Source of the DNA: Fusarium oxysporum f. sp. lycopersici 4287 | Taxonomy: Eukaryota; Ascomycota; Sordariomycetes; Hypocreales; Nectriaceae | Length of the DNA stretch: 64,000 bases | Direction: 5' to 3' | Assembly: GCF_000149955.1 (NCBI RefSeq) | Contig: NC_030999.1 | Span: 386,536 to 450,535 of the forward strand | In this document: positions 33,432-46,575 of the stretch, one piece after another | Numbering within the stretch: the stretch's first letter is position 1 | How the letters are laid out: each line of letters opens with the position of its first letter | Program-made: the position numbers and the translations under genes | The notes under the pieces: generated by a model | The model's database searches: none | Seen by the model: only the letters and a program-made list of their open reading frames with translations | What the model was told of the DNA's origin: nothing

Positions 33432-36400
33432 TTAGACACTGGTGATACGCTCAAGAGGAGCTCGAGCGCAGCAGACCATGAGCTTTAGGCTTGTACCGAG
33501 CCTTTCAGACTCAGATAGTAGAGCCTTATCGCTCCAGATGATCTTTCCAGAGGGGTTCTCAGCTGCGTTTTCATAGCATTGCGTGTACCACCACCGGCCA
33601 ACGCAGCTGACCATCTTGGTGATGCCCTCATCTGCCAAGGGGCTGTTGTCGCTCATCATCTCGGATAGACTTGGCTGATCCTTCTTCTTCTCAGTAGCAG
33701 CTTTGCCATTTCCGGCCTTGCTGTCTGAGCGAGTGACGGAACTTGCGACAGGTACACCCACTCGTGCTGTCTTGATGGTAGTGAAACCAACCTTGCCGAG
33801 AAGACGAACAATGAGATCCGCGGTTGATCCGAGACTGGTATCAGGCGTCTTCTCATTGATCCTCTCTTTGAGACGGCGAACCGTACGTCGGCCCCGGTTG
33901 CCCATGTTGTTTAGGTCGACATGTAGAATGGAGAGCTCGATAAAGGCATCTGGCTTCAGCACACGGCGAGCTTCAGTGAGAATGCTGCAATAGTATGCTT
34001 CAGGCGCTGCTACAGGGAAGCGGTACACAACAGCCGTGAAACTATGAGGGGCAAATGGGAACTTGTCGAGGTGAGAGGCGTATTGGATCTGATGGTGGTT
34101 TAAAGGGCTCAGAGGGAAGCTCGGAGATGAACTCTTGAGTTCTTCAGGGACAGGAGTACGAGGAGATAGGGTAGAGAAGGTAGCGGCCGGGTATGTTTCG
34201 GCAGCGTAGAATGACCAATCATCGTTACCAAGGCCATCAATCACAAGGATTGAGTGTTCCTTCAGTGGTCCGTCAACAGGAACCAGTTTATGGCGGACGT
34301 CACTGAAGAGAACATGGCCGAAGGTAAGCCACTTGCTCACCGTCAGTGAACCGACTCTCTGGTTGACTTGTGCGAGTGGTGACCCATCCTCCAAAGAGGA
34401 GCTGCCATCAGACCGTCTTGTCTTGCGGGATGATCGGCTGCTTCGTCGAGCTACCTCCCCAGTTGCAGGTGCCTCAGTGTTGGTGTTACTGTCTACGTAT
34501 TCCGAATCAAACTTGGAGACTGAGAAGGGACTGCTGGGGCTTGGGTGGGATTGGAAAGCGGCCCGGAGACATTCAGTCATGTCGGCGTTGCAAGTGCTGG
34601 AGATGGTGGCTGCCTTGAATTGTCGGCTTCCATCCTCATCGAAGACAACAATAGAAATCTCTAGAAGCTTCTCCGTGCTAGCCAGCTTCGACTCGTAAGT
34701 CTCAAGATGAAACGGTGTACCTCCTGAAGAGGTTGGGGAGGGAACTGCTTTGCCAGCACCTTCTCCAACGAGATCATCGTACTCATTCCATACCTCATCT
34801 TCTGCAGGAGAATCATTAGACTGTGGGATCACAGCAGTAGAACCAGAGAAGGCGAAAATACCAGAACAGCTCGAGCTAGATGTACCAATATTTCCCTCGG
34901 AGTCCTTGCAAGGCGAAAAGGCCAAGAACTCCTTTTCAACTCGGCTCAAAGCAGGTAAATTAGAGTCTCTTGGTGAGAGATTGCTGGGGCTTCCTCCTGT
35001 TGAGCCGTCGGTACTCAGATCGGGAACAGGAGTGGAAGGTCTGGAAAGTGAAGGACCTTTGGCAATTGACTCGGGATCGTAGGCCTCAAGGTTTTCAGGT
35101 GCCAACTGCATGCTAGCTCTGAAAGGCCTAGGAAAGCCCATAGATGACACATGTTTAGCATGGTTATACACAACCTTGGGGATTCTCCCGACTTGAGGAA
35201 GTCGGCTTCGTCGACCAGCAGTGGTGCTTGTTAAAGGGGGCTGTACAGTAGGCTTCTTGGACATTAACGTCTGCTGGGGTACAGGCAGCCGAGGCTTGGT
35301 CTCGATCTCAATGCTCTCCCGCCTTGGGGGTTGAGCTGGGGCTGCAGGCCTTACCGGAGAGTAGGTTGACGATCGCATCTCTGGTGTGCCTTGCGAAAGG
35401 TCGGAAGTACCACCAACACTAGGTGACTTTCCGTAAACCTCGGCAAACCTCAATGCATCTTGAATGCCCATCGACTCACTGTCCTCTTGTTCTGACGAGT
35501 CCATCATGGCATAATGGGCAAGTGACTTCTTCTCGACTGGCTTGACAATCGCTGAGGCCTTGTCGCTCTGCTTAGGTTGCTGAGTCGGGGTTGACCCTTC
35601 GAACAAGTTCCACCTTCGAGGAGATCGCGGCCTCTTGACAAACTTCTTGGGCACAGGGTGGGAAGACTCTGCCTGGTGAGAAATCTCCCGTTGCAGTTCG
35701 AAGTGCGTATCGAAGCTTGTCATGGGCGATGATGCATAGTCTGAGGAGTTGATGGGCTGAGGTAGCTTCAGGGGGTCATCCAGTGAAGATCGAAGACGAT
35801 GGACAGGTCTTCGAAAAGCCAATGTTGACTTCATAGTAGGGCCCTCAGAATCACTGCTCTCGGAGGGACGGCGAGCAGCAAAAGCTGGGTCTGGGGTGCA
35901 TAACATAGGCGACGGCCACAAATTGTTTCGGGGCTGATCTTGAGAAAATGCCAATGACTGCGAGCTTCCGAGCCTCGACTCTTCGGTGGCTAGGCTGTGG
36001 GAGCTTACACTCCGAGAGATTCCAGAGCTTACATTTCGATTCTCGATAATCGCGTCTTTGACAATGACCACCGGGTTGAACCGGCCTCAAAGAATGAATC
36101 GTTGCGGCAACGGGGTTCCTGGGTTGCCTGGCTGCCAGGAGAATTGCGTGTCGTGTTGCTGATACTGCCACTGCGTCCCTTGGAAGCACTAATGAGTCCA
36201 TACGCTTTATGGCCTATGCCAGCTACAGGACCCTTCTGAAGAGTCTTTTTCTTCTTCTCGTTGTTCTCGACTTGTGTTACGCTGGGGTGCTTCTTACGAC
36301 TAAAGAACGGGAAGTGTGAGAATGAGGAGGTCGCCACCTTGGAACTCGATGTGCAAGTCATTCGAAGTGGTCCGAGGCCCTTGCCATTCTTCGATTCGAC

Positions 36401-37029
36401 TGTCGCCTTGGCTGTTGGTTGAGCGTACAGCTCGCCTGTGATGGGAAGCTGTGAAGTTGATGCTGTTCGACCTCCATAACTGTACTGTGGCGTCGGGGGC
36501 GACAGAGCTGCTGTAGCCACAGACTCGCCTCCACGTCTTTCGAATTTTAGGAGGGATTGAAGGGAAAGATTGCTGTGAATCACTAGCACGGGTTGAACAG
36601 TTGGGATTCTATGCCAAGGGCGTGATCTCTGCTGGGCCGAGTAGGGGGTACAGCTCTTGGGGAAGTGGATTGCAAAACAGGTCTTAAGACCTTGCGCACC
36701 AAGTTGAACGACCGTGTATCTTCATGGAGGTTCTTTAATGGCCTGCGTGGCGGAGGACTGGGTGGTGAAGGAGGCAATTGCTTGGTCTCCTTGATGGCGG
36801 CCTCTAGAACAGTTGAATTCGATGGCGATGTACTCAGGGACTCACTAATAGCTACGTGATCACGGGGATCAACGGTGACGGCATCGACTGCGTTAGGGAA
36901 ACCTCCACCAGCTCTTTGTGCCACAGAAGATTCCTTGAGGACAGGGCTTTGTAGTCGTTTAAGAGGTGCAGCATCATACGGAGGTTGAGATGCAACCGGG
37001 ATTGACGTGGCGACGCGACTATATGGCAC
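33432..37029 (-). pseudogene. Large Ser/Pro-rich protein with C-terminal methyltransferase-like domain, two frameshifts
   Basis: The main frame (33432-36071) gives 879 codons. The first two-thirds is low-complexity Ser/Pro/Thr with short conserved-looking islands. The C-terminal third looks like a class I SAM-dependent methyltransferase fold: a hydrophobic strand (SILVIDGLGNDDWSFYAAE), then FPFAPHSFTAVVYRFPV, then EARRVLKPDAFIELSILHVD, which resembles the post-motif region of type 11 enzymes; the glycine-rich motif I is poor. Upstream frames 36029-36589 and 36583-37029 continue the protein but need one added base each near 36076 and 36586. The start is unclear (the last frame begins at GTG). 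About 1200 residues if repaired. Introns were not needed. Confidence 0.55.
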
Positions 37030-37889
37030 GGGTTGAGAAAGTGATGGTTGTCGATTGGTTGAGGGTCGGGAAGCCCTTGCTGATGGACTTGAGATGGAAG
37101 AGGACGTTAGAAATGATCATGGGATTTCTTCTTTCCCTTCGGATCTGCTGAATGGCTTTATAGTATTCGAGATAAGTCCGAATTGAATTCCCGTTGTCAT
37201 TCCCAGATTGGGGCATCTTATGCGAGACGTTTTCTCTGGCCTGATGCAAACACCAGACCTCAACTTGTGAGATTCCATCATCCAACACTCAATCCAATAT
37301 TTCCCTGGGGAGATTCTGGATGGGTGTATGGTATATATGAAGGTCAAAAGGAAAAAAGTAACCAGGGCCATGAATCACGAGAGCGAGGTAGAGGCGCCGT
37401 TAGGTGTGGGTAAATATATCAGCTCTAAGGGGCGTAGTTCACTGGGTAATGGTGTGGACTGTGGGATGATCCCTCGTATGGAAATTCGGTTGATGGTAGA
37501 GCTGGTGCTTCGGTTGATGTAATGAGTGTTTAAGGTGTAGATTTGAGTAGAGCAGTGTTATTCAAGGTTGGAGTATAAGTGGAGGAAGTGAGACAGGAAC
37601 AAGGAAAGAAAAAGGTGGCAAGATGGGTTCAAAGTTTGAGAGATGAGGGAAAAAGCAATGGAAGACAAGATACAAGATAGTGGCAAAATTAGAGACTGAA
37701 TGGGCGGTAAGGTAAGAAAAGCAAGTAAGTCAGGCAGATATTGTAGCAGCGGGGAAGGCTGAGACGGAAGCGGGAATAAAACTAAGAATAAGTAGTGTTC
37801 GGGCAAAAGGCGTCCTTTCTAGGGCCATCGTCATGAGTCAGCGACGCCATCTAGTACTGAATACATCGACTGACGGGAAGACAACCCTT
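37030..37889. other. Upstream region of the methyltransferase-like gene, no supported gene
   Basis: Short frames only. The stretch 37560-37800 is A/G-rich on the plus strand, C/T-rich on the minus strand, as often seen upstream of fungal genes transcribed leftward. Confidence 0.4.
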
Positions 37890-38225
37890 CCGGTCAGAGG
37901 AGGTTATTGGCGGAACCTCGTCGATATCTTCTCCTGCAGTAGTGCTGTTCTCAATGGTGTCGGATGGCTGAAATCAGCACACTTTTTGGCCTCCACCCCT
38001 GCAGATCGACAGCGTCGTGCAAGGAACCCAGATATTAAGTGACAATGTTACGCTGACAGGCAACGCCAGATCGACGAACTGCAGGACCCCCTGGGGCACT
38101 AACGTCTCCCTCCAGGTCAATTTCCTTGTCACCCAGGATCCTTCCAGACCAGGCTCAGCATGCCACCATCCAAGCAAACAATACGTCTTTGGGATCGGGC
38201 AATCCTCTTTGTACGGGCAAGTAGC
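37890..38225 (+). pseudogene. Fossil of a LINE ORF2, same family as the LINE at 54863-60990
   Basis: The translation reads GYWRNLVDIFSCSSAVLNGV then GWLKS, matching YWRNLIDGFSSSSDVFKAV and RWLKS of the third LINE. After frame changes it continues PPPLQID and QATPDRRTAG, then SRSISLSPRILPDQAQHATI with NTSLGS, aligned with QATLERRTAE, RSIPFSPGISLEEAQYAT and NTSPGS. Stops and shifts are present. It covers the linker between endonuclease and reverse transcriptase only. Confidence 0.7.
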
Positions 38226-38350
38226 GAATGTAGTGCCATGGGAAGCTTGGCCCCTTGAGCAGGGGAAAATTATAAACACGAGATCCCCGAATGAGAAGTG
38301 GGTTACGAGTGGGGGTTTGTTTAATACTGGCTGTCCTACTGGCTGTCCAT

Positions 38351-38509
38351 TGCCGGGGCGGACGGAATGCGGGTCTGTAGTGGAGAAGCTAAAAAAGTTG
38401 GGGCCACGGATGTACTCGAGTACAAAGGGAAGGAGGCAAGCTTAACAGCCGCTGCGGCACGGTAGCGGCAAAGCGTCCCCAGGTGCACCTCGCTAAGCAC
38501 GGCCCTCGT
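38351..38509 (+). repeat. Dispersed repeat, copy A (copy B at 46409-46575)
   Basis: The two copies share blocks including CCGGG..GACGGA.TGCGG, GAGAAGCT.AA, GGATGTACTC.AGTACAA, GCGGCACGGTA and CGCTAAGCACGGCCCTC in the same order with small indels. Many differences are C/T or G/A. The family is not identified; copy B reads partly as coding (DVLKYKGNEAILRHG). Confidence 0.65.
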
Positions 38510-40021
38510 TCTTCAACAACCCCGCAGAGAGGGTTTCACATGCAGGCAGTGGATCTCCTCGCTTCTAGCCCTAAAACATCAACGCAGGAACGCGGTTCAT
38601 GAATGACAATCTCTGACGTCATTCCAATCGCTTCTCGGGTTTGCTTCGGCAGAAAGATGCATCCAGCGGCCCCTCAACGTGGCTTCGCGACCCGGCGGGT
38701 TTGCGGCGTAGTATCCAGTGTTGACAAAAATTCGCATTCCCTGCGCACATCAAGCCACCTCGAATCATGGGCAATCGAACATGTAAACGGTTTTTTATTC
38801 ACGCCCGAAGCAAACAAGGTATGCATAGACCCGGACACTAGGCAAATCATCGCAATTCCTCTACAGCAGTTTGTTGTCGCCAGCCAACACCATTGTTCTC
38901 TGTTCAAGACAACCACAGACTCTACCATGCCTCTACAGGACGCATCGCCATCATAAACCAATGGCTTTTAGCCGTGAAAGCGCACAAAAGGAACACACGC
39001 CTACGGGAACAGAAGAAGCGCGAAAAAATTGAAAGGAAGCTTGGGATGGAGTCTTTCGGAAGGAAATATCCATTTTTCGCCAGTGAAGAACATAGGTTGC
39101 TACTCAAACGAGGACGTAACGAAGGTTGCCCAATGCCTTGTAGATCGCGATGGCAGCATGCTTCATAACCAATGGAAGAATATCAGAAGGGAACAGCTGA
39201 ATTACCAAAGAAGTAGGCTCTTATGCACCTCATGACATTGTACCTCTGTGTTTCTAGATCTGTGGAAGTTAGTGATGACTGATACTCAATGGCTGAGCAT
39301 GGAAACTTCGACGGGCGGGGAAAAATGTAAATTCTGGCCCAGCTATCATCTAAACTTCGGTCTCCTTATGGCCCTGGGAGGGTCCGAGCCGTGTATGATT
39401 GTCAACCGCTTTCCACCAATCCATTCCCTTTTCTCTTTCAGATTTACAAGCCTATTTTCCTCAGCCTGGTAGCGCGTAGGCAAATCTCGTATCAATTCCT
39501 GAAGGCTACTATAGACTTTTGTTGGGCTTGGTTCATGTGCTTCGGATCCTTCCACAAACCCAGGTCATTGTTCGCCTCCTTTCCGACGACAGGCATAAGC
39601 GGGGATCGCCCCTCCAAAGAGGTTGAGGCCCGAGCAAAGAAAGCACGAACTCGAGGTCAGATTCGGGTTAGAGCAACCGTTAAGCCCTTTGGTTGCCACT
39701 CTCGCAAAGCCCCTCAGAAATATGTGAAGTACTTTCGCCGTCTGGTCAGTTCAAAAGATCTCCGTTTCAAACCAGAATAAAGCGCGGACGTACATGGTAT
39801 GAATACCTTACTTGGCCATATTCAGAGTCTGACTGTTGGGCTCTGTATGATGTTTTGGCCAACGCCATGTACCGAAGTAGCTGGGGACTTGACAGTTCGT
39901 CACTCTCCTCATCCGAACACGAGGTCTATCTTCGAAAGTTTGGCATCTCTGAGCCATGGAAGAGACTAAAAAGAGCATATTGGGTTCCCCAGCACAATCG
40001 AGGGGCTCCTCGATAGTATGG
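38510..40021. other. Intergenic with scattered protein-like frames, no supported gene
   Basis: Frames at 38603-38956, 38893-39235 and 39391-39780 have stretches that look coding (EHVNGFLFTPEANKVCIDPD; SNEDVTKVAQCLVDRDGSML) but no family emerges and they do not join into one reading. Possibly decayed genes. Confidence 0.35.
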
Positions 40022-43000
40022 TCAGTGCCACTCGTATGTGCAGTAACACTGGAATTCATCAAGAAGCTGCTTGGCTGGTTCTGCTTCCTCAATCCAACTC
40101 GTAATCAGTACCTGCTGTATCGTATTAAGCACCTCCTGTACCGCCTTGAGAATAACATCGAGCTCGCTCTTAGAAATTCTACTCAGATCCAGTCCTTTTG
40201 ACTCCGGCAGCATCTTTTGCAATTCATCAATCGTGGCATAAGTCACTTCGCTGGACTGCTGCTGCTCAGTGTTCTCGCTGAATGATATGTTGCGCTGAGT
40301 CATTGGCCTGGTTCTTCCTTTGATATGAATCTGTTCAGATTCTGCCTCGACCTCCTGCTGTTCTTTGATATCCCCCTTCAGGAAGAGTTCATGGATCCTA
40401 TCAAGGATCCTTTGCACTCCAGGGCACATGCCTCGTACTGGTACCTCGCGGTCAAAGTTGGTAAGGAGAGTGTTCTTGCAGTGAATGGTAATCTTCCCGT
40501 CTGCTATAGCATAGCCCCAGTCATCGTCATCGTATGTGACAGAGGGCTTACTACCTCGCGCTTTCTCCTCATTATCCTTGTAGGTAAAGTCGACTCCATC
40601 GATATGTTTGTCCACAGGCAGTGTGGGTGCATTCTGTTTGTCCTGTCCTGGTCTCGCCCCCACGACTATAGTACCCTCTGCTGAATCTGAGTCGGACTCG
40701 TCGTGAATGAATGTCTCTGGTAGGCTTGATTCACTCTTGGGGGAAGTCAGATTTGAGTCTGGATCAGGTCGTGCTTGATGCGGAATCTCAGAATGTACCT
40801 ATATATGTTAGTCACGATAAGTAAGAGTCTTTCCAAAATTTCACCGCCCCGCTATCACGCCCGCTACGCCACTCACCTCCCTGATGATATTGCTTGTGCT
40901 CAATACTGGTAGCTCAAGTTCCGGCGTTGAAGGAAAGTTTTGCGTTCCTTGGAGGTGTGTCAGGTATGTTTGAGGCTGAGATATCCTGTTACAATCCATC
41001 TCCTGGTATTTCAGTGGGCGTTCACCGGTGTCTGAGTATATCCTATTTGCATTAGCCGAACTCGGAGCGGCCGCTTCTACTCGCGGCACACAGTCTTGTT
41101 GTAGGGTCTCGTGTGCATCTTCTGCAGGAGGTGCCTGGTCAACTGAAGAGAGAAATCCGGTAAATGAAGCACTGCTCAATGGTGCATGGTGAGAAAGTCC
41201 CATATGAAGAGAAGTACTATTCAGTATCTGTGGTCGTGGCATAAGATATCGGGGAGGCTGAAGTTTCTCTCTTGTGCTGCCGAGGCTAAAGCCATAGAGT
41301 TTGACGATCGTTTTGAGGGCAGATTCGAGTTTGTTCCATGGATGCACCCTGACACTATTCTTTCGCACGGCGACGGGCTGGGGGTCAGAGAATCCCATAA
41401 TGATCTTATGGAAATCTTGGCTCCATGGATCTTTCTCGGACACCGTAGTCGGGTCAAGCTTACTCAACGTACTGCGAATAAGGTTCCTCTCTGGTAGGGA
41501 AAAAGGTTTTTTCGTGTCGACAAGGTACTCGACAAGGAGGATAATCTCGCAAGATGTAATATAGAACTCGCCTTTTGCAGCCCACAATATACACGAGACG
41601 CGTCCCCCGCCATCGGATTGACTATTGATGCTCGACAATTCGAAGGTAGTATTCAATGTCGATCCCTTTCGTGTTCTGTGGAAGACAACAATCCGACGAT
41701 GCTTGGCCTTGTCCTGCTCTGACCAGTTCTCTCCCATCGATTTCAGATCACCCGTAATCTTCAAAACCGCCTTACTAGGATCAGATGAAGTGAGTTGGCA
41801 GTTTTCATCGTTTCGAGCATTAGCACTATCAATGCTAGTTTGGGTCAGCTGGAGAGCATTATTGATCCCGCCGTCTACCAGGGCATGACCGTTGTCCCAG
41901 TTGGTGGACGTATCAGGGTAGTCTTTGCCTCCCAGTAGAGAAGGTAGTCCTGGATCTGGAGGAGATTGCCCTTGTGAAAACGAATAAATTCCCTAAGCAA
42001 GTTAGTTGTGGTACTTTATAGCTTTGCCAAGGTCCGACCGCTGTGCCATAATGTCACGCGACGTCACTTACCTCGTCGACACCATCACTTGTAACCGAGG
42101 CTGCTGGCTTGTGTTTACATTTTTTGGTGTGGCGCTCCTGATTGTCCTTTCGAGGAAACGTCTTAGTGCAATCCCGCCAGGCGCATTTATATGGACGTTC
42201 ACGAGTGTCTTTGAAGCAAATGTTAGTAATATTGTTAATTCAATGGCCTGTCTTGCTTACGAATCTTCAAATGGCGTTTATATTCGCCAGGGTATTGATA
42301 CCATTTGGGACAAAAAGGACACCATAATGCCTTTTGACTTCCTTTCTTGGCGGCTTTTGCCCTATGCATATTTCGTTGGGAAGCTTTTGCGCCCAACTTT
42401 GCTAGTACACCCCCAGTTGCTGGCAAGCTTTTCAGGCTCTCAGAGAATTCTGGAGTCGGCACTCTTGGTATCATTGCTTGCGGCCAATTCGAATCAATTT
42501 GGGCGTCTGGTAGCAGCGCTGGGTTCCTAAGAACACCGCTTTGCGCTGGTAGTTGGCAACGAGGTATATATTCTGACTGGATATCTCCTGTCGGCTCTTT
42601 AGAGACCTGACCTTGGCTTAAACATTGTTCCGGGAATAGATCATCAGATACTCGGGCTCTAGGCCCTCTTTTAAATGAGCTTTGGCACTGTGAAGTCGGA
42701 AAGGTTGCTAACTGGGAGGAACTTGAATGACCAGGATCGAGCGACATATTCGCGTATGGGGCCATTTCATATTGAGCAGGCTGGCTTTCAGTATAATGGG
42801 CGTAGGATCCTTTTGGTAGTATGTTGTCGTGGACTGGAGCAGTATAAAAGGCGCTTGGGTAGTCATCAGTCAATGTCTCGATTTCTGGAGCTGAATATGA
42901 AGGATCCGTGAGAGATTGTTCCACTTCCTGTGATAGTTGATGATGAGTCGGGATCAAGTCTGTTTCGGTAGCAACACCTGGATTTCCTACCTCCGTGACA

Positions 43001-43620
43001 TAGGATGGCTGATTGAATAGTTGGAAGTCTGGGGATTGCTCGGAAATTAAAGTATCTTGATAGTCGTAAGAAAGATTGGCGGGAGGCCCTTGTTGGTTGC
43101 CATGGTGTTGTGGCATACGGTAGTCGTGGACTTGCGATTCAACATCAGCGTGATATAAGAGCCTGTTTGAGTGGTTTGGGCTCGTGAAAGGCATCTGCTG
43201 GGGGGGTCCAGCCATAGAGGAGTTCTGGGGCGTAGAGAGAGACTCGTTCGTCAAGTCTGAGGTATACTCCTCGACCCCGTTGAAATCCCTATCTTTCTGG
43301 TCCAGGTTCTCCTTTCTGCCATAACTGTGTCACGAATTAGTAAGTGAGGTATCAGCTATGCTGCCAGGTATACCTCTTCTCACTTCCGTCGTCATCGCAT
43401 TTATGACGACGCTTTTGATGCCTTCCACAAAGTTCTCCCTATGATGTTTGTTAGTCCCATTGGAGTCCTGTGCTTTTGTGACACTTGCTGTCCTGAAACG
43501 TTTCTTGCAACCATCCAAGCCGCATACAAAGGGTTTCTCTCCCGTATGTATTCGAATGTGAGCAGTGAGATTATTCTTCCGGGTGAATTCCTTTTGACAA
43601 ATTTCACAAGGGAAAGGCAT
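40022..43620 (-). CDS. C2H2 zinc-finger regulator with Medusa/DUF7082-like domain, 1096 residues, six exons
   Basis: Exons (minus strand) 43485-43620, 43374-43434, 42261-43324, 42072-42208, 40877-41992 and 40022-40798 total 3291 bases, with every junction in phase and no internal stop. Two N-terminal fingers start at the first Met ([34 protein letters not shown] plus RHQKRRH after the first intron). A Gln/Pro-rich middle follows, then two more fingers ([40 protein letters not shown]). The fifth exon holds a domain reading [41 protein letters not shown] and [13 protein letters not shown], which resembles the DUF7082 region of fungal Medusa (MedA/Ren1) proteins. A nuclear transcription regulator is likely; targets are unknown. 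The first acceptor is the least certain junction. Confidence 0.8.
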
Positions 43621-46408
43621 TGTGTTTAGGAGTACAGTAATGTATATCGGTTAAAGTTCTGTAAGCGAAATCAGAATAGTCCCAAGGTCATAGGTTTCTT
43701 TATATAAACCTCTTTTCCGTGCAGCTAGCCGACATACACAGGGAAGGCAGAAGGCTTGATGCCGACAGATTCTCACTGCTCCATTGCAGGCTGTTAAAGT
43801 TGGTACGCCTCTGCTTGTGTATGGATGAAACGATAGTTGAGAATTCCCGTCGGCAGAATAATGGCCCGTGGTAGAATGATGAGATTAGTAAGCGCTCGCT
43901 GGTGAAAAGTCGAAAATTCATGTACTCGCTGTTGTTCGAGAGCGATTCAGGTTTGGCCAGCTTTAATGATATTGAATTGTGGGTTTAATTTTTCATATAC
44001 ATAAGATTCCAAAGACGCCAGGGCGTGGGATCTTTTCAGTCGATCTGTCTCATCAAGGTCTAGAGGTTGGTATGGTTATCAAGTTTAGAAGGAAAGCAAT
44101 CTCGCTTCCTGCCCCCAGTCCACCAAACTATGGAACTAAAATTGACCACTGGCCCTACTTACTCAAGGGTCTGAGATACTTGCCACCATTCTTCGGACTT
44201 TTGCAATTGTTTGACCAATAGGAGCCGTGCAGATCATGACTCTAGCTTAACCAGATCTCATGAGGAAAAATACTTGTTGTGCCCTCACCCTCTCTTGTGC
44301 ACAGGCTCAGCTTCTATGATGCATCCCGTTGCACGTGAGACGTATCTTGGATGCGTACGCGAACCACGTTTCGACCTATGCCTACTACTTTGCTCCGTGT
44401 TCGTGAAGAAGAACACCAAATCTCCATCTCTTTACACGTGGAATAAAAAAAGGCTCTGCAGGAGCGTCGTCACATCACCTGCGGAATCATGGTGACAAGG
44501 GTGATTTTGTTGGAAAGTGATTCGAAGTGGGCCTGAGCCGGTGCACACAAAGAGGCCACTGAGAGCGACGGAAGAGCACACACGTGTTATACCCACAGTT
44601 CTACTTCCTCGGGATCGACTTTCATTTTTAACGTTTTAAAGGTCGGAGCTGGTAACCAGTACCACGGGGATGTAACTGTGGTGGATGGAAACAGCGAAAC
44701 AAAGATCCGAGATTTCGAACGGCTCTACTGTATAGAAGACTGCCGGCTTTCCAACGTAGAGCAATGGCTCTTCCACGCGCATTAAAGATTCAGAGCAAGG
44801 AGATGACAACATGGGTTGACCAATCGCAAATAGTTGGAGATGAAACATATTCCCCAGTTCACATGCATATTGAGGATTAATTTTATTCAAATTCACGTGT
44901 GCAACATCATAATTACTGCAAATATCTCCTCATACACAACGTTGCCAGTATCGTAAGTCAAGTGATTGATCGTAGTAGCAAAATTGAGAAGGGTTGTACT
45001 GTTTCTTTTTGTCGCTAGGATGCCGCGCACAAGGGCAGGACACTACCAAGCAACCCATGACGTATTTTGCAAAACAGACCACTGAGTCTCGTTGTCTCGA
45101 GAGCGGAGAAAACTAAAACTTTACATGGATGTGAGGTGGCTCTTTTAAGAGCCAGCTAGGTCTTCTCGGTTGCGGAATCGTCCCTGCTAGAGCGCCCAGG
45201 AGGCTGAAAAGAGGATCAGTCTACACCTAGACCAATGCGCACAGACGCTGGTCAATAGCCCATCCCCGGCCGTCAACAAACAGGCCATTCGGTTAGTTTC
45301 TTTCACCAGGGCCCTGCACTCCGGCAGTCCGGGACCCGTTCCGCTCGTTGACGGCGGGCGCTAACTTCAGCCTTCAAATTGTGCGGCGACCCGAGTAAGA
45401 CGGATGAATCCTGTTTCATATGGCACCGCTGTTGTGTACTTGGCATCCTCTCTTTGCGCTTCATAAGTTTATGGACGCCAAGTCGTGACGCTGGCCTGTC
45501 GGGTTACATTTCAGACAGCTCAAGTCCGCCAACATCAATGGTGAGCTACGAGCAGCGGTGTGCACTGCATCTAGGTTACTGGTGGTTTGTAACTGCATGT
45601 GGCGCTTCAGGGGTCCATGGTCGTCAATTTAAAGGCCTTGATAGCTCTTTTACAGGCTACCAGCCCCGTCTTTACGGCCCGTTGCATTATACAACAAGGA
45701 TTTAGAACAAACACGGACCCCGTCTAGCTCAAGTAGATCCTCATTATTGGGCATCTCGCGCCACCAATTGTGCGGTCCTGCATCCTGTTCCGGATGCTAT
45801 CAATGAGGCGCAAACTATTGTGGAGGACTCCGGGGAAACGGAACAATCCTTGCTCATTCAAAATTCCAGTCACCACCTAAGCGATTTGGTACTTTGCAGA
45901 CGCCTCAAGGTACCTCCTCTCGTTACGCTTCTGTGCCTAGGACGCTGATGTCTTCTCTTTGCGTTTCACATGCTTCGCTTGATGATATTGATCTGTCGTA
46001 TTCATGCCCAAGCTCGCTTCAGTTGGCATTGCTAAGTAGCGGTGTGCTCAGCCCGTAGCCGTGCTACTACCTACCCATAGAATACAGCAACAGTTCAATC
46101 TCAAGCCTTGAAGCTGATTGACTTCCTATCCGCAGAAAGAGGTCGTAGTTTCTCACACTAAGTCTTGCTTTTTGGGGTTTTTTTTTCCCCTCTCTGACAC
46201 AGAGCACAGATCTAGACAGAATTTGGGTCTTCATACCAATGTTTACAACCTACACAATTTGTCAACATCCTGTCAAACCAATGGCAAGTCGCGGGCTTGA
46301 TCGTCCTAGGTCGCCTGTGCATGGCCTTGTGTCGTGGTTTGCTTGATACATCACTTTGTATATCACCCGACATCAATGTTGTCAATGGCGGTGTCAATCA
46401 CGGTCAAT
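43621..46408. other. 2.8 kb intergenic, no supported gene
   Basis: It includes the upstream region of the C2H2-Medusa gene. Only short frames under 110 codons occur. A small inverted repeat GGCTCTT-TT-AAGAGCC lies near 45137-45152. No transposon ends were found. Confidence 0.45.
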
Positions 46409-46575
46409 CGCCGGGACAGACGGAGTGCGGATCCTGGAACAATACGGCTCTATAGCCGAGAAGCTGAATATTTTGGGGTCGTGGATGTACTCAAGTACAA
46501 GGGTAATGAGGCGATATTGCGGCACGGTATACGCATCTCCATATGCAGCGGTGTACCGCGCTAAGCACGGCCCTC
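46409..46575 (+). repeat. Dispersed repeat, copy B (copy A at 38351-38509)
   Basis: Same orientation as copy A and about 8 kb away, so it is not a simple tandem duplication. It carries a short insertion relative to copy A after TGCGGATCC. Confidence 0.65.

Noticed and set aside
36583..36600. A short intron to explain the frameshift in the methyltransferase-like gene
   Set aside because: The only GT...AG pair that would restore the frame is 17 bases apart, too short for a fungal intron.
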